Source of the DNA: Pseudobdellovibrionaceae bacterium
Lineage (GTDB): Bacteria; Bdellovibrionota; Bdellovibrionia; Bdellovibrionales; JAMPXM01
DNA length: 6,911 bases
Assembly: GCA_913776405.1 (NCBI GenBank)
Contig: CAJYOV010000422.1
Coordinates: 1 to 6,911 of the forward strand
Direction: 5' to 3'
In this document: positions 1 to 6,171 of the stretch, piece by piece
How the letters are laid out: every line of letters begins with the position of its first letter
Position numbering within the stretch: the stretch's first letter is position 1
Program-made: the position numbers and the translations under genes
The notes under the pieces: model-generated
The model's input: the letters and a program-made list of their open reading frames with translations, nothing else
Database searches by the model: none
What the model was told of the DNA's origin: nothing

Positions 1-1
1 A

Positions 2-1060
2 AAACATTGCGGTTGGGTCCGTGCGGACCAGCTGCGACTGCAAGGAAAGAACGCGCCGAACCCTTTCATGACGGCAGAGAAACGAAGACCTGGCGCGCCT
101 GCTGCAGGACCTTCCGGCATGCCGAAAGACTACCCGTGCACACATCCCTCGGGCCTCGCGAATAATACCTTGGCACGCTTGAAGGAAGTCGCGGGTGTCC
201 TAGCTCGCTCGGCTGACAAAGAGCGTACGGCACGCGAGCACATGATGGATCACGTCGGCAGCTGCGCTTTTTGGCCGCCGCAACTGCCTGCAGAAAAAGT
301 TGAAGCTTTGATTCGCCCGCTCGACGGCAAAAACATGAATCTGTACGACGGCATCATCCGTGAGAAAGTCATTCAAGAATGGAAGCGCATCACGCCACCG
401 AAATCGCACGAGCTCGACGCGATCCGCGTGAGATCGGGCGGCAAATCTCGACCGCTCACGCGCCTTGATTTTTTAAAGATCGATGTGCTTGCTCGAACGA
501 TCTACGGCGAATCCAGAAACTGCGCGAACGAACCCGGGCACTTGGAAGCGACTGCGCGCACGATGATCAATCGCGCGAACAAGAAGTTGCCACGTCTTTT
601 CGAGCGTCCTGGATATTTCAAAGTGAAAGATAAGAGCGGAAAATTCTCTGAGGTTGCTCAAGGTTTTAAGGAAACAGACCCGCTTTATCACGTCACGCTT
701 TCGGATCGGCAATACAGCGTTTGGAACAACGCAAACGAAGTCGGCGGCGACCTGAAGGCGCATTTGAATAACTCACGCGGCTCTTTCTGCCCCGCGATTA
801 ATTCTAAAGGCACAACTGATTCAGACGCATGGGCACGAAGTGTCTCGGTCGCAATGAGTGCGGTGCTCGATCCTGACGTGTTTATGAAAGACACGGACGC
901 GTTTAAGAATCTCTATTTCTATACGTCGCCTGCCGCGCAATACAAAGATCGCAATGCTTGGCAAAAGCTTCCGACACCGTCGTACAACGGTAAGCCGCTC
1001 AATGAAAAGCGATGCATGGTTTTCTTTGCTGACAAAACCAATGCCTCTAAGTACCGATAA
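2..1060 (+). CDS. SleB-like cell wall hydrolase with probable N-terminal SH3-like domain (5' partial)
   Basis: Probable peptidoglycan hydrolase acting in the envelope. Counting from the ATG at 68, residues about 137-290 look like the SleB/CwlJ Hydrolase_2 family: the signature LARTIYGESR (141-150), the helix TARTMINRA, the block LSDRQYSVWN (211-220) resembling the family's FSCWN region, and DAFKNLYFYTSP near the end. Glu148 is the expected catalytic acid by family analogy. The frame has no stop between base 2 and base 68, and the upstream codons read CGWVRADQLRL, which resembles the closing strand of a bacterial SH3 domain (GWV..xxL). The ATG at 68 has no good Shine-Dalgarno and is therefore probably an internal Met, with the true start outside the window. 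At least six cysteines are visible, compatible with an oxidising compartment. The linker at 5-20 is Pro/Ala/Gly-rich. The middle region (about 30-130) I do not recognise. The lipoprotein gene follows 30 bases downstream. The hydrolase family call is fairly firm; lytic transglycosylase versus amidase activity is not settled by sequence. Confidence 0.8.
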   Translation, partial: KHCGWVRADQLRLQGKNAPNPFMTAEKRRPGAPAAGPSGMPKDYPCTHPSGLANNTLARLKEVAGVLARSADKERTAREHMMDHVGSCAFWPPQLPAEKVEALIRPLDGKNMNLYDGIIREKVIQEWKRITPPKSHELDAIRVRSGGKSRPLTRLDFLKIDVLARTIYGESRNCANEPGHLEATARTMINRANKKLPRLFERPGYFKVKDKSGKFSEVAQGFKETDPLYHVTLSDRQYSVWNNANEVGGDLKAHLNNSRGSFCPAINSKGTTDSDAWARSVSVAMSAVLDPDVFMKDTDAFKNLYFYTSPAAQYKDRNAWQKLPTPSYNGKPLNEKRCMVFFADKTNASKYR

Positions 1061-1063
1061 GAG

Positions 1064-1086
1064 CTAACCTGTTCGAAGAGGTTTAG
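1064..1086 (+). promoter_or_regulatory. Hairpin covering the Shine-Dalgarno of the lipoprotein gene
   Basis: The arm CTAACCT (1064-1070) can pair with AGGTT-T-AG (1079-1086), leaving one bulged T and an 8-base loop. The Shine-Dalgarno AAGAGG (1076-1081), nine bases before the ATG at 1091, lies half in the loop and half in the stem. This could damp translation of the second gene relative to the first. The pairing is seen in the sequence; regulatory use is inference. Confidence 0.3.
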
Positions 1087-1090
1087 GCGC

Positions 1091-1723
1091 ATGATCCGAA
1101 CTCAGACAAAATCAAATTCTAGGTCCGTTTCGCTCGTGCCTGCGTTAGCACTCGCATTCTCACTCATCTCGTGCACAACACCCGATTCAAAGGAAAAGTC
1201 ACAGACGGAAGGCACTTCCGTCGCAGAGACTCCAGCGACCGAACCGAAGGTTGCGATTAAGACCGGCGCTGAAACCAGCCCTGAAACTGGCGCCGGCTCT
1301 GACGGCTTCATGCCGGCGTGTCTTAACGTGATCGAAAATGATCTGCGCGTTGAATTCGATAAGACACGATTGATTTTGAAGGACGGCTCGAAACCGCATT
1401 CGCTGAGTCTCGACGACGGCGAAGATGTGAGATGCGAAAAATTGAGACTGATTGAGAATGCGAAACGTCCGAGTGTTGAGATCGTTTATCTCACCCGTGA
1501 AACAGGGTCTTCGATCAACATCATTGAACGCAAGATGGCCGTTGCAGAAATTCGGGGCGGTCGCTGGGTCGCGAATCCGATCGTGATCGACCGACTCTTC
1601 AGTGAAGACAACGAAGTCAAAACGGTGCCTGTCGTAAACGTAAAATGGAGCGAGGACAAGGGGGCCCCTATCCTCACTCGTACCGACATAGCTTCAAAAG
1701 AAAGCGAAACCATCAAACCTTGA
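1091..1723 (+). CDS. Putative outer-membrane lipoprotein of unknown function
   Basis: This is a 210-residue protein with a lipoprotein signal peptide: Arg/Lys residues at 3-11, a hydrophobic stretch at about 14-26, then the lipobox LISC with lipidated Cys28. Residue +2 is Thr, so by the Asp+2 rule it would be sent to the outer membrane. Residues 30-75 form a Thr/Ser/Glu/Pro-rich, probably disordered tether. The rest (about 76-200) is a mixed, beta-rich soluble domain with Cys residues at about 77 and 115 that could form a disulphide. I do not recognise the domain. The start is supported by AAGAGG nine bases upstream and by the signal peptide beginning directly after it. It sits 30 bases after the hydrolase gene on the same strand, which suggests co-transcription and an envelope role. 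No other function can be assigned. Confidence 0.85.
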   Translation: MIRTQTKSNSRSVSLVPALALAFSLISCTTPDSKEKSQTEGTSVAETPATEPKVAIKTGAETSPETGAGSDGFMPACLNVIENDLRVEFDKTRLILKDGSKPHSLSLDDGEDVRCEKLRLIENAKRPSVEIVYLTRETGSSINIIERKMAVAEIRGGRWVANPIVIDRLFSEDNEVKTVPVVNVKWSEDKGAPILTRTDIASKESETIKP

Positions 1724-1780
1724 GCGCCTATCCTTAAGCTGCGGCGAAGCAGCCCTCGGCGCATCACGGCTCGAACGAGC
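1724..1780. other. Structured gap between convergent genes, no classical terminator
   Basis: The 57 bases between the two convergent stop codons can fold into an outer stem GCGCC (1724-1728) with GGCGC (1758-1762), an inner stem GCTGC (1738-1742) with GCAGC (1749-1753), and a separate GCTC/GAGC hairpin (1769-1780). None is followed by a T-run on either strand, so they are not standard intrinsic terminators. They could still slow polymerase or stabilise the 3' ends of both mRNAs. Confidence 0.4.
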
Positions 1781-2020
1781 TTACTGCTTTACTGTTTCTG
1801 CTGTCTCAGACTTCACTTCTTTTTTCTTAGAGTGTTTTTTCGACTTGCGCTCTTCTTGTGGCGCTTGAGCCGAAGCTGTTTTAACACCGCCCATCGATTT
1901 CGCCGGTGCAGCAACTTGTGCTACTGGCGCTGCCGCTGGAGCTGATTTGCCCGCCGCGAAAGCAGAAGCTGAACCAAGAACGAGAGTCGAAGCCGCGAGC
2001 ATCATCATCATGTTTTTCAT
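1781..2020 (-). CDS. Small exported Ala/Pro/Lys-rich protein
   Basis: This is a 79-residue protein with a clear signal peptide: MKN, a hydrophobic core with four consecutive Met, and a likely cleavage after ASAFA (about residue 22). The mature part is low-complexity: first Ala/Pro/Val-rich (27-42), then a strongly basic stretch, KSKKHSKKK (59-67), and a Glu/Thr-rich tail. The start is the ATG at 2020: AAGGA lies nine bases upstream of it, while the in-frame TTG at 2026 is too close to that site. The layout (signal peptide, Ala/Pro region, Lys/His-rich tail) resembles the acid-shock protein Asr of enterobacteria in composition only; I cannot claim homology. The protein is probably disordered and periplasmic, perhaps binding an anionic polymer. 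It stands alone, convergent with the lipoprotein gene and divergent from the OmpR-type regulator. The signal peptide and matching Shine-Dalgarno make it a real gene; its function is unknown. Confidence 0.75.
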   Translation of the reverse strand: MKNMMMMLAASTLVLGSASAFAAGKSAPAAAPVAQVAAPAKSMGGVKTASAQAPQEERKSKKHSKKKEVKSETAETVKQ

Positions 2021-2029
2021 AACCAAAGA

Positions 2030-2034
2030 TCCTT
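2030..2034 (-). promoter_or_regulatory. Shine-Dalgarno AAGGA that decides the 2020 start
   Basis: On the minus strand AAGGA is followed by nine bases and then the ATG at 2020. The upstream TTG (2026) would leave only three bases, so the ATG is preferred and the protein begins MKN. Confidence 0.7.
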
Positions 2035-2047
2035 ACGCCAAGGGCGT
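2035..2047 (-). promoter_or_regulatory. Small hairpin abutting the Shine-Dalgarno of the exported-protein gene
   Basis: ACGCC and GGCGT (5-bp stem, 3-base loop) sit directly upstream of the AAGGA site in the minus-strand leader. On the plus strand the same hairpin is followed by TTTT, but no plus-strand gene ends there. A leader stem that shapes ribosome access or protects the 5' end is the more likely reading. Short enough to be chance. Confidence 0.25.
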
Positions 2048-2130
2048 TTTGAGTGTTGCGCTCAGGATTCGCATCCCTTGCATGAATGAGAATCTAAAGC
2101 TCCGCTAAGGACCCCATACGAAGCCGATAT

Positions 2131-2157
2131 GGAGAATTCTCCTTAACAGCCGTTAGG
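2131..2157. promoter_or_regulatory. Candidate operator: 12-base palindrome plus adjoining inverted repeat
   Basis: GGAGAATTCTCC (2131-2142) is a perfect palindrome. It runs into CCTTAACAGCCGTTAGG (2141-2157), in which TAAC (2144-2147) and GTTA (2152-2155) are inverted around four bases. The pair lies 24-50 bases before the regulator start at 2181, where a repressor or autoregulatory site would be expected. No convincing -35/-10 pair could be fixed around it. The palindrome is seen; its role as an operator is inferred. Confidence 0.4.
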
Positions 2158-2180
2158 CCCGCGATGTAGGCTTTTTGGGT

Positions 2181-2858
2181 ATGAGCTCGATTTTATGCGT
2201 AGAAGACAATCCCGAGATCCAGATTTTGGTTGAAGCCGCTCTTGACGCTCACCAGGTGACGCTAGCGTCAACGCTCACAGAGGCCAAAGCCTGCCTCTCG
2301 AAACAGCGCTACGACCTCGTCATTCTCGATTTGGAGCTTCCAGACGGCGACGGCATGAAGTTCCTCACGGGCCTGAATTCGAGCGAGCAAGCGACTTCAG
2401 TCTTCATCCTGACAGGAAAGACCGAGACCGCGAACAAAGTGATCGCGTTTTCTCTTGGCGTCGACGATTTCATCTCGAAACCTTTTGACCCGATCGAACT
2501 TCGGGCCCGCGTGAATGCGAAATTGAAAAAAGCCTCGGCCGCATCCGATCAGAAAGCTCTGATCAAATTAAAAGACCTTACGATCGACGTTGAAAAGCAG
2601 CGCGTTTCGATCGCAACCAAAGCCGGCCCCGAGACGATCTCGTTGACCTCGCTCGAGTTTCGATTGCTCCTCACGTTTGCTCGGTCTCCAGATCGCGTCT
2701 TCTCTCGTGCGAAACTGCTCGATACCGTGTGGGGCTCTGACGTCGCAGTCACCGATCGCACGGTCGACACCCACGTCGGCCATCTCCGTAAGAAGATCTC
2801 GGCCTCAGCCGTGAAGATTGAGACCGTTCTCAATGAGGGCTATCGCCTCGTTCTTTGA
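2181..2858 (+). CDS. OmpR/PhoB-family response regulator (orphan)
   Basis: This is a 225-residue DNA-binding response regulator in the cytoplasm. The receiver domain (about 3-115) has the full phosphorylation site: the acidic pair Glu8-Asp9, phospho-acceptor Asp50 in LVILDLELPDGDG, Thr78 and Lys100 in FISKPF. The C-terminal winged helix (about 128-225) shows LTSLEFRLL (155-163), SRAKLLDTVWG (175-185), the recognition-helix region DRTVDTHVGHLRKKI (192-206) and the closing NEGYRL. Length and order are those of the OmpR/PhoB family. I chose the ATG at 2181 over the TTG at 2175 because MSSILCVEDN starts the first strand directly. The Shine-Dalgarno is poor (TAGG, ten bases upstream). There is no kinase next to it in an operon, so its partner is unknown; the hybrid kinase at 3577-6171 is the nearest candidate. 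Palindromes just upstream could be targets for self-regulation. Confidence 0.93.
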   Translation: MSSILCVEDNPEIQILVEAALDAHQVTLASTLTEAKACLSKQRYDLVILDLELPDGDGMKFLTGLNSSEQATSVFILTGKTETANKVIAFSLGVDDFISKPFDPIELRARVNAKLKKASAASDQKALIKLKDLTIDVEKQRVSIATKAGPETISLTSLEFRLLLTFARSPDRVFSRAKLLDTVWGSDVAVTDRTVDTHVGHLRKKISASAVKIETVLNEGYRLVL

Positions 2859-2884
2859 AAAGCTTTCGCTCGGAATGGCTTTTT
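2858..2884 (+). terminator. Weak intrinsic terminator after the OmpR-type regulator
   Basis: AAAAGC (2858-2863) pairs with GCTTTT (2878-2883). An inner TTC/GAA pairing shortens the loop, and a run of five T (2880-2884) closes the element. The stem is AT-rich and interrupted, so termination may be partial. It begins at the last base of the stop codon. Confidence 0.45.
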
Positions 2885-2910
2885 AGATCGATTGCGCAAA
2901 CCAACAGAAG

Positions 2911-2944
2911 CCTAACATACGAATTTTTCGAGAGCTGTGTTAGG
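2911..2944. promoter_or_regulatory. CCTAACA/TGTTAGG inverted repeat upstream of the exported-protein gene
   Basis: CCTAACA (2911-2917) and TGTTAGG (2938-2944) are perfect inverted 7-mers separated by 20 bases. Inside them CGAA (2920-2923) and TTCG (2927-2930) form a second small inverted repeat. The centre lies about 60 bases before the ATG at 2988, inside the expected promoter zone. It could be a dimeric regulator site or a leader RNA hairpin. The repeat is seen; the function is inferred. Confidence 0.4.
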
Positions 2945-2977
2945 ACGGGGTCCGGATTCCTAAAACCCCCACTCTTT

Positions 2978-2981
2978 GGAG
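2978..2981 (+). promoter_or_regulatory. Shine-Dalgarno GGAG that decides the 2988 start
   Basis: GGAG is followed by six bases and then the ATG at 2988. The in-frame TTG at 2976 overlaps this site and cannot be served by it, so translation should begin MSLKALL, which is also where the signal peptide begins. Confidence 0.7.
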
Positions 2982-2987
2982 ACCGGC

Positions 2988-3533
2988 ATGAGCCTTAAAG
3001 CTCTTTTGTCCCTTTCAGTTCTTTGCGCATCCCTTCTTTCAACTCAAGCGTTCGCGAAAAACGAATGCGTTATCAAAGCTGGCGCAGACGTCGAAGCCTA
3101 CATGGGAGGAGATATGCCGGTTTTGCTGAAGGGCAACCGCGCCCGCGGCACGCTCTCAATGTTGCGTGCAGATATCATGAACGCAGACACGTTGAAGCTG
3201 ACAGCAGTTGTTGAAAAGCTCGATGCTTACAACTCGGCCCTTCGCATGACGGCACCGTTGAAACTCTCGCTCGTAAAACAAGAAGTTCGCCGCGGCGAAG
3301 GCTCTTCGTGTGCGTCGCGCGGTTACCCAGAGAACGATCCAGATTTCAAATGCGATAGCTCAGACAACGGTCACTGGGCTCGCACGGTGTTTTACCTTCA
3401 AGATCAGCTCGGCAACACATGGACGTACTGGGATCAGACGCCGATGGTTGAATCGAAGTCAGCTCTTCCGTCTGACGCAAGCTTAGTTCGCTCGCTTTTA
3501 TCTGATTTGAAAAAAGAGTGCGCGCGACTCTAA
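2988..3533 (+). CDS. Periplasmic or secreted protein of unknown function, four mature cysteines
   Basis: This is a 181-residue protein with a Sec signal peptide: Lys4, a hydrophobic core at about 5-19, and a cleavage site AFA|KNE after residue 23. The mature chain has exactly four cysteines (27, 108, 122, 177), enough for two disulphides; one could tie the N- and C-termini together. Residues 42-100 alternate charged and hydrophobic positions, suggesting a beta-rich or mixed fold. The segment 105-150 is rich in aromatic and polar residues (GYPENDPDFKC, GHWARTVFY, TWTYWDQ). I do not recognise the family. GGAG six bases upstream fixes the start. The gene appears to be transcribed alone, between a weak terminator upstream and a strong one downstream, with an inverted repeat in its promoter region. 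An exported single-gene unit next to a response regulator could be a regulated target, but that is only a positional argument. Confidence 0.85.
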   Translation: MSLKALLSLSVLCASLLSTQAFAKNECVIKAGADVEAYMGGDMPVLLKGNRARGTLSMLRADIMNADTLKLTAVVEKLDAYNSALRMTAPLKLSLVKQEVRRGEGSSCASRGYPENDPDFKCDSSDNGHWARTVFYLQDQLGNTWTYWDQTPMVESKSALPSDASLVRSLLSDLKKECARL

Positions 3534-3570
3534 GTCTCGCTTAGAAAAGACAATCTGTTGTTTCAGGATG

Positions 3571-3603
3571 AAGCCGCTACGTTTTGTAGCGGCTTTGTTT
3601 TTT
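3571..3603 (+). terminator. Strong intrinsic terminator overlapping the 3' end of the opposite kinase gene
   Basis: A perfect 10-bp stem, AAGCCGCTAC (3571-3580) with GTAGCGGCTT (3586-3595), has a five-base loop GTTTT and a tail TGTTTTTT. It terminates the plus-strand transcript of the exported-protein gene, 38 bases after its stop. On the minus strand the hairpin has no T-run after it, so it serves mainly plus-strand transcription. The kinase stop codon (3577-3579) lies inside the stem. Confidence 0.9.
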
Positions 3604-6171
3604 AAAGGCTTCGAGAACGTCATCACCATGACCGAGCAAATCAGCAGCTAGCTTCGCGACAGTCGGTGACTGCGAAGCATCTACGATCGAATCGCGACCG
3701 TCTGCTTCAATCGCCACTTCAAGCTCCGAACACATCGTCTGCAATTCAAGAGCGCCGAGTGTTCCGCACGACGACTTCAGCTGGTGCGCCCAAGACTTCA
3801 TCGTTTTTAGATCTTGAGCACTCTGCGCGCTTCGAATGGCTTCAAGCGACGTCGGCAGAGTCTTCAAGAACGATTGAATCAGTCGAGCCACGACTGTCTC
3901 GTTGGTTTTTTGAGCCAGCTGATGCAAGACCGACCAGTCGACAGCGCTCTTCGCTTCAGGCTTCAGCCACTTCTGTAAGCGCGCATTCAAATCTTCAGGC
4001 TGAAACGGCTTTGCGATAAAATCGTCCATGCCGCTCGCAAGACACTTTTCACGATCGCTCGCGAGCGCATTCGCTGTCATCGCGATGATCGGCGTGTGGT
4101 GCCCCGTCGCCTGTTCCTGTTTTCGAATCTCAGCGGTCGCCGTGAACCCGTCCATAACGGGCATCTGGCAGTCCATCAACACAGCGTCGTAAGTGATGCG
4201 GCTTAGGGCTTCCAAGGCTTCCTTGCCGTTTGCGACCGTGTGAACGCGGTAGCCGAGACCCTGAAGAATCAGCTCTGCTACCAACTGATTCGTTTGATTG
4301 TCTTCGACCAAAAGAACGACCGGCGAAGTCGCCGTGACTTTTGATTCGAGTTGCGAGTAGGGAACGCTCGGTTGGCTTTGCGTTGTCTGGCGGTTTGTCG
4401 CTTCCACGTGGCTCGCAGTGCCCTTGCGCAAGATCTCTAGCCACTGATCGCGGCGGAAGGGGCTGCCCAGCAAAGTTGCGAACGACGCGCGTTCGATCTC
4501 AGGCGGCAAATCTTCAAGCTGCGATCGCCCGAGTAGAACGATGCTCGTGGCCTGCGCCTCTCGAGACAGTCGAATCAAGTCTTCGATTTCGGCTGCCGTC
4601 CGACCTTCAAGATCGATGACGACCGCCGCCTTTTTTTCGCGAACCAGCGACTCTGTCTCCGCGTCGAAGACGTCGACACATCTTGCTTCGAAGTGGAGAT
4701 CGCTCGCATAAAGCGCAATCACTTGATCGAGAAGCGCAGACTGAGAAAAACAAATGATCGTTTCACCTTTTGGCAAATCAACGGCTGCTGACGATAAAGT
4801 GAGATGGCTCATATCTTTTAGCGGAAGTTCAAACCAGAACGTCGAGCCATGATCCGGTTGCGATTCCATCCCGATTTGCCCGCCCATACTGACGACAAGG
4901 TCTTTACAGATCGAAAGGCCGAGTCCCGTGCCCTCTTGGTGAGTGTCGCCTCCGACTTGGTTGAAAGGCTGAAACAGAAGTTTCTGATTCTCGGGGCTAA
5001 CGCCTAAACCTGTATCTTGGACTTCGAATCGCACGACGGATTTCGAACCGCTTTGAAAGCGGAGTCGCACACGAATTAAGATGCCGCCTGAGTTTGTGAA
5101 CTTCACGGCGTTCGAGATCAAATTCCGAAGAATTTGGCTCGTTCTAGAAACATCGCCTAGAACCGATGTGGGCAAACTCGAATCGACAAACGAATAAAGC
5201 CTCAAGCCTTTTTCTCGCGCGCGGGCCGCGAACAAGTCAGACGTCGACTCCACGACATCGAGAATTGAAAACTCGGAATATTCGAAATCGACTTTGCCCG
5301 CTTCGATCTTCGAGAAGTCGAGAATGTCGTTCACGATTTTCAAAAGCGCATTTCCGGAGTTGTGAATGATGTCGACAAACCTGCGAAGCTCGGGCTCTTG
5401 CAATCTCACACGCAGAAGGTCACTCATTCCGATAATACCGTTGAGGGGCGTGCGGATTTCGTGAGAGACCGTCGCTAAGAATTGAGACTTGAGTTTAGAC
5501 GCCACAAGAGCCGCATCTTGAGCCGAGCGAAGTTCGTGTTCGGTGCGAATGCGCTGACGAATTTCTTCTCTCGAGAGAAAAGCGAAGATCAAGACAAGAG
5601 CCAAAGTAAGCGCCGAACCGAAGCCGATTGCGAAGATCAGAACTGTTCCGTATCTACGAACAAAGCCTTCATGAAGTTGAGCGTCTCGAACCGCCTGCTG
5701 ATCGATCGCATCCAACGCCTCGTGAAGGCGCACCATGAGAGTTTCACCTCGATCGGTTTGAAAGAGAGCGAGAGCGTCGTCTTCTTTCTCTGACTGTTGG
5801 AGGATGACCGTTTGCTTCAGCTCATCCAACTTTCGCTCGAGGAGGTCATCGAGCTCTTCGAGCTGCTGCGGCTTGAGCGAGAGACTCCTCACCGAATGTT
5901 TGAGTTTCGCGTAAGCCGCAGGAATGCGCGGATAGGAATTTAAGTACGTGTTCAGGTATTCTTCTTTACCTGTGATCAAGTAACCGCGCTGTGACGATTC
6001 GGCACCTTGTACGAGCTCATAGAGATCGTCGACGTTCGATTGAACCGCGTAAGATTGACGTTCGTACCGAATCGCTTCGCGCAATTGCCAAACGGTCCAC
6101 GATGACAAGAGCCCCACCGCGATGAGGGTGATGATGCCGATTGGGAGGACCACTTTTAAACGATTCCGCAT
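3577..6171 (-). CDS. Hybrid sensor histidine kinase: CHASE3, HisKA, HATPase, pseudo-receiver, receiver, Hpt
   Basis: This is an 864-residue inner-membrane hybrid kinase. TM1 spans about 7-29. A periplasmic CHASE3-like sensor covers about 35-170, with the hallmark ESSQRGYLITGKEEYL (58-73). TM2 is about 174-199. HisKA carries SHEIRTPLN with His237. The HATPase has the N-box around Asn350/Asn354, the G1 motif DTGLG (386-390), the F-box around Phe400/403 and the G2 motif GTGLGLS (414-420). Residues about 469-583 look like a receiver that keeps an Asp (520) but lacks the acidic pair and has SPF in place of KPF. The second receiver (about 617-737) is complete: Glu623/Asp624, Asp667, Thr699, Lys721. 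The C-terminal Hpt domain (about 745-830) has its phospho-acceptor His796 in AHQLKSS. The architecture is close to BarA/TorS-type kinases and supports a His-Asp-His relay to a separate response regulator. The ATG at 6171 fits because TM1 follows at once; its Shine-Dalgarno (AGGG, 12 bases upstream) is weak. The gene is divergent from a single-receiver protein. Confidence 0.95.
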   Translation of the reverse strand: MRNRLKVVLPIGIITLIAVGLLSSWTVWQLREAIRYERQSYAVQSNVDDLYELVQGAESSQRGYLITGKEEYLNTYLNSYPRIPAAYAKLKHSVRSLSLKPQQLEELDDLLERKLDELKQTVILQQSEKEDDALALFQTDRGETLMVRLHEALDAIDQQAVRDAQLHEGFVRRYGTVLIFAIGFGSALTLALVLIFAFLSREEIRQRIRTEHELRSAQDAALVASKLKSQFLATVSHEIRTPLNGIIGMSDLLRVRLQEPELRRFVDIIHNSGNALLKIVNDILDFSKIEAGKVDFEYSEFSILDVVESTSDLFAARAREKGLRLYSFVDSSLPTSVLGDVSRTSQILRNLISNAVKFTNSGGILIRVRLRFQSGSKSVVRFEVQDTGLGVSPENQKLLFQPFNQVGGDTHQEGTGLGLSICKDLVVSMGGQIGMESQPDHGSTFWFELPLKDMSHLTLSSAAVDLPKGETIICFSQSALLDQVIALYASDLHFEARCVDVFDAETESLVREKKAAVVIDLEGRTAAEIEDLIRLSREAQATSIVLLGRSQLEDLPPEIERASFATLLGSPFRRDQWLEILRKGTASHVEATNRQTTQSQPSVPYSQLESKVTATSPVVLLVEDNQTNQLVAELILQGLGYRVHTVANGKEALEALSRITYDAVLMDCQMPVMDGFTATAEIRKQEQATGHHTPIIAMTANALASDREKCLASGMDDFIAKPFQPEDLNARLQKWLKPEAKSAVDWSVLHQLAQKTNETVVARLIQSFLKTLPTSLEAIRSAQSAQDLKTMKSWAHQLKSSCGTLGALELQTMCSELEVAIEADGRDSIVDASQSPTVAKLAADLLGHGDDVLEAFKKQSRYKT

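Noticed and set aside
1263..1296. CCGGCGC/GCGCCGG inverted repeat and CTGAAAC direct repeat inside the lipoprotein gene
   Set aside because: They fall in the low-complexity linker that encodes repeated Gly/Ala/Glu/Thr/Pro residues, so codon repetition explains them.
2095..2130. Sigma-28-like -10 box GCCGATAT (2123-2130) before the OmpR-type regulator
   Set aside because: The box matches 7 of 8 consensus positions, but the TAAA at 2095 is 24 bases away and the TAAG at 2106 only 13, against the expected spacing of about 15. There is also no flagellar context.
2892..2918. TTGCGC ... TAACAT as a sigma-70 promoter before the exported-protein gene
   Set aside because: Only 3 of 6 and 4 of 6 consensus matches with a 15-base spacer, too weak to call.
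3666..4619. Plus-strand frames of 117 and 92 codons and a 104-codon minus frame within the kinase gene
   Set aside because: All overlap the receiver and Hpt coding sequence, whose motifs are intact. None shows a domain or a ribosome site.
5482..5793. 103-codon plus-strand frame inside the kinase gene
   Set aside because: It lies antisense to the HisKA/TM2/CHASE3 coding region. Its Ser/Lys/Arg composition is that of a reverse-frame reading and there is no supporting start signal.
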